NCBI GenBank assembly: GCA_048213135.1
Contig: PS015139.1
Location: forward strand, 49,922-76,524
Origin: Reclinomonas americana ATCC 50394
Lineage: Eukaryota; Jakobida; Jakobea; Jakobida
Reading direction: 5' to 3'
DNA: 26,603 nt
Shown: piece by piece, positions 18,200 to 26,474 of the stretch
Layout of the letters: each line of letters opens with the position of its first letter
Numbering within the stretch: position 1 is the stretch's first letter
Program-made: the position numbers and the translations under genes
Notes under the pieces: generated by a model
Told to the model about the DNA's origin: nothing
Databases searched by the model: none
The model's input: only the letters and a program-made list of their open reading frames with translations

Positions 18200-21007
18200 A
18201 AGAATTAATCAACGTGCTTTACGGAGACGAATAGAGGCATTTCTCGTTTTTTGCGAGCTGATTGCTTTGTCATTTTTGTGTTCCCTCTTGTGTTCTCTCT
18301 TGTGTTCCCCTTGTATTCCCCTCGTGTTCCTCTCGTGTTCCCCTCGTGTTCCCCTTGTGTTCCCCTTCTGTGTTCCCTTCGTGTTCCCTTTGTGTTCCCC
18401 TTGTGTTCCCCATGTGCTCCCCTTGCGTTCCCTTCGTGTTCCCTTCGTGTTCCCTTCGTGTTCCCTTCGTGTTCCCTTCGTGTTCCCTTCGTGTTCCCTT
18501 CGTGTTCCCTTCGTGTTCCCTTCGTGTTCCCTTCGTGTTCCCCTTGTGTTCCCTTCGTGTTCCCCTCGTGTTCTTCTCGTGTTCCCCTCGTTTTCCCCTT
18601 GTATTCCCCTTGTATTCCCCTCGTGTTCCCCTCGTGTTCCCTTCGTGTTCCCTTCGTGTTCCCCTTGTGTTCCCTTCGTGTTCCCCTCGTGTTCTTCTCG
18701 TGTTCCCCATGTGTTCCTCTCGTGTTCCTCTCTTATTGTCTCGTATTCCCTTCGCGTTCCCCTTGTGTTCCCCTTGTGTTCCCCTTGTGTTCCCCCTCGT
18801 GTTCCCCTTGTGTTCCCCCTCGTGTTCCCCCTGTCTTCCCCTTGTGTTCCCCTTGTGTTCCCCTTGTGTTCCCCTTGTGTTCCCCTTGTGTTCCCCTTGT
18901 GTTCCCCTTGTGTGTTCCCCTTGTGNNNNNNNNNNNNNNNNNNNNNNNNNNNNNNNNNNNNNNNNNNNNNNNNNNNNNNNNNNNNNNNNNNNNNNNNNNN
19001 NNNNNNNNNNNNNNNNNNNNNNNNNNNNNNNNNNNNNNNNNNNNNNNNNNNNNNNNNNNNNNNNNNNNNNNNNNNNNNNNNNNNNNNNNNNNNNNNNNNN
19101 NNNNNNNNNNNNNNNNNNNNNNNNNNNNNNNNNNNNNNNNNNNNNNNNNNNNNNNNNNNNNNNNNNNNNNNNNNNNNNNNNNNNNNNNNNNNNNNNNNNN
19201 NNNNNNNNNNNNNNNNNNNNNNNNNNNNNNNNNNNNNNNNNNNNNNNNNNNNNNNNNNNNNNNNNNNNNNNNNNNNNNNNNNNNNNNNNNNNNNNNNNNN
19301 NNNNNNNNNNNNNNNNNNNNNNNNNNNNNNNNNNNNNNNNNNNNNNNNNNNNNNNNNNNNNNNNNNNNNNNNNNNNNNNNNNNNNNNNNNNNNNNNNNNN
19401 NNNNNNNNNNNNNNNNNNNNNNNNNNNNNNNNNNNNNNNNNNNNNNNNNNNNNNNNNNNNNNNNNNNNNNNNNNNNNNNNNNNNNNNNNNNNNNNNNNNN
19501 NNNNNNNNNNNNNNNNNNNNNNNNNNNNNNNNNNNNNNNNNNNNNNNNNNNNNNNNNNNNNNNNNNNNNNNNNNNNNNNNNNNNNNNNNNNNNNNNNNNN
19601 NNNNNNNNNNNNNNNNNNNNNNNNNNNNNNNNNNNNNNNNNNNNNNNNNNNNNNNNNNNNNNNNNNNNNNNNNNNNNNNNNNNNNNNNNNNNNNNNNNNN
19701 NNNNNNNNNNNNNNNNNNNNNNNNNNNNNNNNNNNNNNNNNNNNNNNNNNNNNNNNNNNNNNNNNNNNNNNNNNNNNNNNNNNNNNNNNNNNNNNNNNNN
19801 NNNNNNNNNNNNNNNNNNNNNNNNNNNNNNNNNNNNNNNNNNNNNNNNNNNNNNNNNNNNNNNNNNNNNNNNNNNNNNNNNNNNNNTCGTGTTCCCCCTG
19901 TGTTCCCCCTTGTGTTCCTCATTTATCTTTCCTTCTCTTTCCCTGCCCTCTCCTCCCCCCTCCCTTCCCTTTCCCCTCCCCTCTTCTCTCCTTTTCCTGC
20001 ATTCTCAACCCTTCCCCTGTATGTAATCCCGCAGACGAGCACACATCGATCGTGGTCCGCGTCAACGGCGAGTCGCTGGTGTTGCAGGCGCCTAGTTCCG
20101 AAGAGGCAGAGGCGTGGATCGACGCCTTCCGACTCGTGTTGGCTCCGGGCAACCACCACACGTGGCGCTGGCAGCAAGGTGAGATGCACAGATTCATTTG
20201 ACCTCCCTCTTGTTTCGTCTTCTGACTTTTGGATTCTTGCGCAGTGAGTGTCCGCTGCCCGCGACGCGAGGGAGTGCTGACCTTCTGGGAGGATGGTCGC
20301 CAGAACAGTTGCGTCGCTGCACTCTCCCTTTTGCACTCATTGCGTTTACACTCACTGTATTTGTGCGTAGAAAAATACGTGGAACTCCGCAACGGCGTGT
20401 TGTACATTCACAAGCTTGACATGCGCAAGGTACCGTGCTGCCTGACAATCCTGAGTCACGCGTGCTGTGTATCTCATCGCTCCCCGCGCAGCTGTTGGAC
20501 TTTTTCCCACTCAACGCCTGCTGCGTGATTCCCGAGGCCGGGGCCGACAACAGCTACACGCGATTTTCCGTGTCAGGTAACACACTGCCGTTCGGCTTCA
20601 GTCAGTCACCGTCAGCAATGCAGAGATTCTCCAGCGCAGTAGCTCACGCTCTTCGTCGCCTTTACTCCTTGTCATCTTCGCATACGCGGACCTTCCTTTC
20701 TTCTTTCTCACACTTTCCAGCACCCCGACTCACCCCTTCCCTTTATTCGCACAGGCCCATTCCCAATCATTTACCACATTTCTGCCGCCAACTCGGCCAT
20801 GGCGTGCGAGTGGATTCAGGATATTGCCATTTCCATTAGTTTTGTCATGGAGGCTTCGAGCGAGGCGATGGAGGACTTTGCCTTGTACCCGGACCTCACT
20901 CTCATTGGTAGCGATGTGCGTCATAGTTGGTATGCTTGCGACTGCATTTCTGTGTCACTCACTCTCCTGTCGCGCAGAACAAGGTGGCGCCGCCGGTTGC
21001 GTCATGA
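11918..21007 (+). CDS. Rho guanine-nucleotide exchange factor, IQ-DH-PH-PH
   Basis: Seventeen exons chain in phase: 11918-12249, 12309-12454, 12512-12600, 12662-12868, 13548-13655, 13715-13810, 14427-14594, 14658-14907, 15955-16258, 16331-17313, 17374-17550, 20035-20178, 20245-20307, 20371-20429, 20492-20576, 20755-20915, 20978-21007. They total 3402 nt, 1133 residues and a TGA. The first exon follows an acceptor, so the start lies upstream. Domains: a basic Ser-rich N-part; two IQ-like motifs (residues ~112-158); a DH domain (~160-382) with the CR3 signature LLIVPVQRLPRYILLLEDLL; a PH domain split by a disordered insertion of ~480 residues rich in Asp, Gln, Thr and Pro; and a second PH (~1000-1124). 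DH-PH proteins load GTP onto Rho/Rac/Cdc42 GTPases at membranes to control actin. IQ motifs suggest calmodulin control. Confidence 0.9.
12309..12454 (+). other. Exon with two IQ-like motifs
   Basis: The exon reads SAALTITVAWRHRLMSKR and AAGVIANAYRWHLFRR, two copies of the (I/L)xxx(A/Y)xRxxLxx(K/R)R IQ pattern spaced about 23 residues apart, directly ahead of the DH domain. The first position is Leu/Ile, and the usual Gln is Thr or Ala, so these are degenerate. The frame is reached only by splicing at GTTGCG (12250); the nearby GTGTGATG donor would give a stop. Confidence 0.65.
12869..13547 (+). repeat. Long intron 4: GA-rich then CT-rich
   Basis: A GTGAGT donor, purine-rich DNA to about 13030, then (CTCTCTC, TCCTCCT)n to the CCCCCACGCAG acceptor. 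The ORFs in it are simple-repeat translations. Confidence 0.9.
13811..14426 (+). repeat. Long intron 6: CT-rich with CCCTTCC repeats
   Basis: GTTTGT donor and TCCCAG acceptor. It contains CT tracts, then a 6-bp CCCTTC repeat near 14225-14400. Not coding, although an in-frame ORF runs through it. Confidence 0.9.
14658..14907 (+). other. PH1 first strands and start of disordered insertion
   Basis: The exon begins with VFSPSSVVLVDGFLALRGDM, the shape of the first two strands of a DH-associated PH domain. It then becomes acidic and Ser-rich (DSDDDESGSDDESD). The PH core does not resume until exon 11. Confidence 0.6.
14908..15954 (+). repeat. Long intron 8: 1047-nt pyrimidine tract
   Basis: GTTTGT donor (phase 1) and TTGCCAG acceptor. 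It is nearly all C and T with interspersed TGTGTGTCTCTC blocks. The apparent Ser/Leu/Phe-rich ORFs are not genes. Confidence 0.9.
15955..17313 (+). other. Large low-complexity insertion inside PH1
   Basis: Exons 9 and 10 encode about 430 residues: Pro-rich, then Arg-rich, an eight-Asp run followed by MMTMDDNADVM, Gln-rich (LQQLQQQLQQ), an eight-Thr run, PPALPPPPPPM, and Ser/Pro-rich blocks with SPR and TPR sites. It is typical of a disordered, phosphorylatable and possibly SH3/WW-binding segment. Confidence 0.85.
17374..20178 (+). other. PH1 remainder (exons 11-12)
   Basis: Exon 11 gives KHRRFLVLLDNALVVARIK (strands 3-4) and exon 12 gives SIVVRVNGESLVLQAPSSEE, then AEAWIDAFRLVL (final strands and the C-terminal helix with the conserved Trp). 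A 2484-nt intron separates them. Confidence 0.85.
17551..20034 (+). repeat. 2.5-kb intron 11 with three kinds of repeats and two gaps
   Basis: Three diverged copies of a unit of about 170-190 bp (anchors GAAAAGAAGGG near 17619, 17817 and 17983; each ends in a GGTTG/GATTGTC block plus GA run). (GA)n at 18067-18126 and 18160-18197 around an N run. From about 18277 an 11-bp minisatellite (TTCCCTTCGTG, TTCCCCTCGTG and TTCCCCTTGTG variants) runs to the gap at 18926-19886 and resumes at 19887-19918. At least 55 copies are visible. The acceptor is ATCCCGCAG. Confidence 0.92.
20245..20915 (+). other. Second PH domain (exons 13-16)
   Basis: Spliced reading: REGVLTFWEDGRQN, KKYVELRNGVLYIHK, LLDFFPLNACCVIPEAG, YTRFSVSGPFPIIYHISAAN and SAMACEWIQDIAISI. 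Both the strand order and the closing helix with conserved Trp fit a PH domain. It is followed by a ~40-residue tail ending NKVAPPVAS. Confidence 0.88.
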
Positions 21008-21060
21008 CACTCTCTCGACTTAGCTAAAATACATTACCAGCATCACTTTTTGTTTAACAT
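21008..21060. terminator. 53-bp tail-to-tail spacer between two stop codons
   Basis: The plus gene stops at 21005-21007 and the minus gene at 21061-21063. The spacer is AT-rich compared with its surroundings (CTAAAATACATTA; CTTTTTGTTTAAC). It must hold, or the transcripts must overlap across, both 3' ends. No perfect AATAAA is visible on either strand. Confidence 0.5.
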
Positions 21061-22406
21061 TCATTCGGCTTTCAACGTTAACAAGGCATATTGCGCAAAG
21101 ATTAACAGCAGCGCCACATCCACGTCCTGGTGCATCACCTCCATTAGCAGTGTCCGGCGCGCGCCCTTTACGTTGACACGCGTGCCGAACACCAGCGTGG
21201 CGACCGTGTTGAGCAGGTGGTCCTTGACGTAGACCTGCCCGAAGGAGAAGGGGAAGAGAAAAGAAAGGATAAGGAACAACAAGGACACATATGTGTGGAG
21301 ATGAAAGAGACACGGAGATATCCCTCTCTCTGTCAATGCCAGCAGCACAAATCATTTTCTCTGTTCAAGAAGACAGTGATGTACGTGCGTGAAACAGAGA
21401 CCAGCAGTTGCTTTTGGCGACAAAACACGCAAGCAGCAGGAGAGAAGATGTAGCAGCGTGTGAAACAGAGACCAGCTGCTGCTGGTGGTGTCTGTTGGCG
21501 ACAAGCACGCAAGCAGCAGGAGAGAAGATGAAGCAGTGTGTGAAAGAGAGACCGGCTGCTGCTGTTGGCGCCAGTTGGCGACAAACACGCAAGCAGCAGA
21601 AGAGAAGATGTAGCAGCGTGTGAAAGAGAGACCGGCTGCTGCTGTTGGCGCCTGTTGGCGACAAACACGCAAGCAGCAGGAGAGAAGATGTAGCAGCGTG
21701 CGAAACAGAGACCAGCTGCTGCTATTGGTGTCTGTTGGCGACAAACACGCAAGCAGCAGGAGAGAAGATGTAGCAGCGTGTGAAAGAGAGACCAGCTGCT
21801 GCTATTGGTGTCTGTTGGCGACAAACACGCAGGTAGTAGGAGAGAAGATGTAGCAGTGAGTGAAAGAGAGACCAGCTGTTGCTGTCGGCGTCTGTTGGCG
21901 ACAAAACACGCAAGCAGCAGGAGAGAAGATGTAGCAGTGTGTGAAAAAGAGACCAGCAGTTGCTTTCGGCGTCTGCTGGCGACAAACACAAGCAGCAGGA
22001 GAGAAGATGTAGCAGTGTGTGAAAGAGAGACCAGCTGTTGCTTCTGGCGTCTGTTGGCGACAAACACGCAGGTAGCTGGAGAGAAGATGTAGCAGTGTGT
22101 GAAAGAGAGACCAGCTGTTGCTGTTGGCGCCTGTTGGCGACAAACACGCAGGTAGTAGGAGAGAAGATGTAGCAGTGTGTGAAAGAGAGACCAGCTGTTG
22201 CTATTGGCGCCTGCTGGCGACAAGCACGCAGGTAGTAGGAGAGAAGATGTAGCAGTGTGTGAAAGAGAGACCAGCTGTTGCTATTGGCGCCTGCTGGCGA
22301 CAAACACGCAAGTAGCAGGAGAGACGAAATAGGAATCATTGAGAGACAGCAATATCCTTCTACCTTCTTTATCAGTCCTGCCGCATAAGACCTGAGAGGT
22401 ATAGTC

Positions 22407-22444
<38 letters not shown>

Positions 22445-23159
22445 CTAGCGACCGTACCGACGTACCTACCTACTTCTTCGTCGACGAAGAACGACGAGTA
22501 GTCGACGGACGGACCGAACGGGACGGAACCGAAACGAGGAAGGTACGTTACCGTTTTCCCGTTTTACCGTATACTACTTCNNNNNNNNNNNNNNNNNNNN
22601 NNNNNNNNNNNNNNNNNNNNNNNNNNNNNNNNNNNNNNNNNNNNNNNNNNNNNNNNNNNNNNNNNNNNNNNNNNNNNNNNNNNNNNNNNNNNNNNNNNNN
22701 NNNNNNNNNNNNNNNNNNNNNNNNNNNNNNNNNNNNNNNNNNNNNNNNNNNNNNNNNNNNNNNNNNNNNNNNNNNNNNNNNNNNNNNNNNNNNNNNNNNN
22801 NNNNNNNNNNNNNNNNNNNNNNNNNNNNNNNNNNNNNNNNNNNNNNNNNNNNNNNNNNNNNNNNNNNNNNNNNNNNNNNNNNNNNNNNNNNNNNNNNNNN
22901 NNNNNNNNNNNNNNNNNNNNNNNNNNNNNNNNNNNNNNNNNNNNNNNNNNNNNNNNNNNNNNNNNNNNNNNNNNNNNNNNNNNNNNNNNNNNNNNNNNNN
23001 NNNNNNNNNNNNNNNNNNNNNNNNNNNNNNNNNNNNNNNNNNNNNNNNNNNNNNNNNNNNNNNNNNNNNNNNNNNNNCGTAACTTACTTACCTTCCTTTA
23101 CCTTTACCTTTACTTACTACGTACGTCCGCCGACGACAACGACGAGAGTAGTAGTAGTA

Positions 23160-23199
<40 letters not shown>

Positions 23200-26100
23200 C
23201 CAATGGCCACCGTCGATCCACTTCTCTTGCAGAAGACAGATGCAGGCACGAGGCGAAACAGAGAGAGTCCTTTTCCCGTTGATATCTCTCCCTTCAGGAA
23301 GACAGACTCAGGAGGTTGCTTTCCCCCGACCCTTCCTCCCTTCCCCCCTTCCGCAATCCCTTTCCCTTCCTACTCACCTCATTATCAAAACCCTTGCCAT
23401 CAAAGCACCCACCCTCCATTGTAAACAGCGGCTCCGATTCAACCGACAGCATTCTGCACGGCAAGTCAGTGACACGAGATGTGTCCACTGCGGTTTACCA
23501 CACGCACCGCAATTTCTTCTGCCGGAATCCCTTCATTTTGTGCGTACATGAGGCAAACGTGCCTCGTTCGTCCTCCACGCGATACTCCTTTTTCAAAAAG
23601 CTGGACAAGGCACTCGTGAAACACAGTCACGAGAGACGACATTGCTTGTGGTGTACGCAACATGGCAGTTCGTGCCTTCTCCAGCTTGTAGATTGGTCGT
23701 TTGCTGGCGAAATCGACCAGCGTGTGTGATGAACCGGAAAGCACAAACAGCGCAACAACTTGCTGATCAGATCCGAGCACGGCCGGAATCTGTGGATTTG
23801 TCAGCCATCCCAAGAGAGGAGAAGTTCGTAAGGAACAAGGACGCACATTCTCACGCAATTCAAAACGGCGGAAGGAGAACAACTGCGGCGTCCACACGGA
23901 TGCCTCTGGCGGCAGTCCGCGATACGGGTAATTGGTGAGCTCCAGTGATACGCCAATGCGACCAGCCGACCTGAAGGAAAGTCAGATCAAATACGTCTGG
24001 CTGAAGGAGCCAGCAAGACAACTCACGTTCCAGTCGGGCCGTGCAAATCATAGGTCTGCCACTGGTGTACTTGCGAAGGGTGCGTAAAGAGTTCCTCCAG
24101 TGGCAGCTGCACAGAGCCGTACACCGTGTCCTTGCTCCTGTAGTATGAGTGACAGGACACATGAGAAACCAATCCTTGCACTTACTCCTGTTCTCACCAT
24201 CGCCCTCTTTCCACTCGCCTATACCAAGTCTCCCTTCCCCTCTTCCCTCTTCCCCCTCGTTTCCCTTTTTCCCTCCCTCTTCCCTTTATCCCACTTCCCC
24301 TTCCCTCCCTTTCTCCCTCCCTTTCCCCTCTCGATTTTCTCGCCCTCCCTTCCCTTCCCCCTTCCCCTTTTCCCCTTTCCCCTTATCCCCTTTTCCACTC
24401 CCCCTTCTCCTATGAACGCACCCCCCATGCACTCGACAATACACCCGCACATCCACCAACAACTGCGACGACGAATCAAACGTGAGCGTGAACTCGTTGC
24501 CCGTGAAATCCGGCGAGAGGCCCTCGAGAGCGGCCGTGCGCTTCCGTTGCCGGCGATTCTGACGAAAGACCTCGGGACACCCGATGCCGACCACCGCGTA
24601 CGGATGATCGGGTCTGTAAAAGCCAATGAGAAACAAGAGGAGAGGAAATCCTTCTCCGATTAACGCACCGTCCCTTGACCTCCGGCAGCAGACCTTCGAC
24701 ACGACCGAGCGAGATGGACATTTCAAACTCCTCCGTCGGTGACAGCAAGGCGGGAATGGCGTCGGACTCGTCGAATTCCCAATAGACGCGCCGTGCACTC
24801 TCAATGTCCTGCGGTTACGGGATAAGACAAATGGGAGAGGACACTGCTGGTGTCCAGCACAACGCACCTCCACCCATTTCAACGAATCAAGGCTGAAGAA
24901 GGAGCAGTGCTGATTCGGCAGCGTGGTGACCACAAATGTGTTGCCGCGTGGACAGTGCACTGCGGCTTCATGTCAGAGAAGAGCATTGGTCAGCCAGCTC
25001 ATCAAAATAGTCACCTTTGCTGATCGAGCTCAAGTCGTACTGTTTCTTCAGCTCGTAGATTGATTCCGTCATGTAGAGCTCGTAGTTGGTCAAGAACAGA
25101 TATCTGACGGAAGCGTGAGCCGTCCGTGGGAGGGACAGAGAGACGGTGCAGTACAAACGCACCTCAGGTGCCGCGCACCACTGCGCGACTTCACCACGAG
25201 ACCGTATCGCAACAGAGTCTCACCCGGTCGATGTATGTACATGCGCTGAAACAGAATGACGTCGTCCTCGCTCAGTCGACTACGCAAATCGTTAGCAATC
25301 AGAGGAAGGTCAACGTGCATGAAGGGAAACTCAACTAAGCAGCCGCCAGTGCCGCCGCCTGCGGCTCCTCTTTGACAATGCTCTGAATGGCATCACGCGC
25401 ACGGTCTCGATCGGCGAATGGATTGCGAAAGGGCACTGTCGGTACTTGTTCACCTGCACGTAACAGTGAGATGCGGTGTGATGATGAAAAGAGAAATCCT
25501 TCAACAAAATACCCTTGCCGCCCAGCATCAGCACGCCCGAGTACGAGGGTGTGTTGGTCAGCGGCACGTACAGGCCATGCAACACTCCCTGGTAAACCTC
25601 GTCCACATCCTACGATCGTGAAGCGTGAGCCGGTGGGAGAGCGAAGGAAAAGAATGCAGAAACAAACCCGAATAAAATCCATTTCCGCCTCGCCGAGAAC
25701 ACATCCACGAACCACTCGATCTGTTTGACAAGAGGGGTGGTGAGAAGAAACGAATCAAGAAGTCACTCAATCTATTCTCTGAGCCCAGAAGGCAGGAGCA
25801 GAGTATTTCTCTTTCCTAAGACTGGGAAGAGAGGAAACTTCAGGGCCTTCTCTCCTATTCTCTTTCTCTCTCTCTCGCACACACACATTCTTCAATCACT
25901 TCCGTCTCATCAGTGCACAACCTCTCAGTATTGATGAAATGCAACAGCAGATGCCAGAACCATCATTTCCTCACTCCTCCCACACTCCCTTTCTCGGCGA
26001 TCCTTCCATGTGCGAAATATGAACACTCTCCCTCCCTCCCTCCCTCCTCCCTTCCCCCCATCGCACCTTCCGCCACCGAATGCAACAAATGCAACATATC

Positions 26101-26457
26101 GCGCAACCCGGTGACCATCAGCGTCGCCAAATGCCCCAACAGCACCTCATGCACCGACACCTCCGTCGCCGCATGCGGCGGCGGCGACAACACCGGCGAC
26201 GTCACCGACGCCGACGAACTCGACCCCGGCGACGACATGGACGGTGGCGGTGGCGACGACATGGTCCCCATTAGAGGCGACGACAGGGTCGCCGAGGGCG
26301 CACTGCCGGGCGGAGGCGGCGAGTTGGGCAGTGAGGTGGGCGGCGGTGGAGGCGACGGTGCAGCTGAGGAGGCGGCAGAGCTCGGGTATCCCACAAATGT
26401 CGTCGGCGGTGATGCGGGTGGTGAGCTGGCGGCGTATCGACGCGCAGCCAGCACGTC
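21061..26457 (-). CDS. PH-C2 domain protein, 15 visible exons, 5' end beyond window
   Basis: Exons in transcript order: 26067-26457, 25668-25720, 25513-25609, 25336-25453, 25163-25279, 25015-25103, 24868-24959, 24669-24808, 24422-24613, 24027-24137, 23847-23970, 23662-23789, 23508-23600, 23378-23453, 21061-21234. All phases match; total 1995 nt, 664 residues plus TGA. A CCTTCCGCATGCAG acceptor precedes the first exon, so the gene probably continues beyond the window; an ATG at 26463 is the alternative start. Layout: Ser/Pro-rich disordered stretch (~10-85); helical segment (VSVHEVLLGHLATLMVTGL, DFIRDVDEVYQGVLHGLY); PH (~235-335); C2 (~345-480); unrecognised C-terminal domain (~480-664). PH and C2 imply reversible membrane or phosphoinositide binding. 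Catalytic function is unknown. Other exons could hide in the gap at 22581-23077, though the phases already join. Confidence 0.85.
21388..22330. repeat. 80-bp minisatellite, ~12 copies, in the last intron
   Basis: The phrase GAGAGAAGATGTAGCAG recurs at intervals of 80 bp (one 81, one 78). Each unit also has GACCAGCTGCTGCT and CTGTTGGCGACAAACACGC. The first copy is truncated. Because 80 is not a multiple of 3, all minus frames stay open with cycling peptides; these ORFs are not genes. It lies in the 2143-nt intron between exons 14 and 15 of the PH-C2 gene. Confidence 0.97.
22410..23200. other. Gap of 497 N flanked by noise-like sequence and (GA)n
   Basis: (GA)n at 22410-22439, then about 140 bp of sequence following the T-A-C-G order, N run 22581-23077, about 85 bp more of the same, then (GA)n at 23165-23196. 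It belongs to the last intron of the minus-strand gene. Confidence 0.9.
23378..23850 (-). other. Unrecognised C-terminal domain, upstream part
   Basis: Exons 12-14 (with the last exon at 21061-21234) encode IPAVLGSDQQVVALFVLSG, YKLEKARTAIFLKKEYRVED, ERGTFASCTHKMKG, and finally ARRTLLMEVMHQDVDVALLL plus IFAQYALL. Alternating strands ending in a hydrophobic helix recall tubby/scramblase-like folds, but this is shape only. I would not name the family. Confidence 0.4.
23900..24765 (-). other. C2 domain of the minus-strand gene
   Basis: Spliced segments: EFEMSISLGRVEGLLPEVKG, RPDHPYAVVGIG (DPYV-like turn), FTGNEFTLTFD (the WNExFxF position), LLVDVRVYCRVHG, TVYGSVQLPLEELF and GRIGVSLEL. The order matches a C2 beta sandwich. 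The Ca-binding Asp positions are mostly absent, so calcium-independent binding is likely. Confidence 0.8.
24750..25225 (-). other. PH domain of the minus-strand gene
   Basis: Spliced segments: LLRYGLVVKSRSGARHLRYL, FLTNYELYMTESIYELKK, QYDLSSISKV, GNTFVVTTLPNQHCSFFSLD and LKWVEDIESARRVYWEF. The basic strand 1-2 loop, the FLTNYELYM strand and the closing helix with a Trp fit a PH or PH-like fold. Confidence 0.72.
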
Positions 26458-26474
26458 CTGCATGCGGAAGGAGT

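Noticed and set aside
18251-20026. Plus-strand ORFs of CVPLVFPSCSPR-type repeats
   Set aside because: They are translations of an 11-bp minisatellite within intron 11, bridged by N.
21388-22330. CRISPR array
   Set aside because: The repeats are contiguous 80-bp units with no unique spacers, and lie in a eukaryotic intron.
21333-22339. Long minus-strand ORFs with CRQQAPTATAGLS-type repeats
   Set aside because: An 80-bp period makes every frame open with cycling peptides, and splice sites place the region inside an intron.
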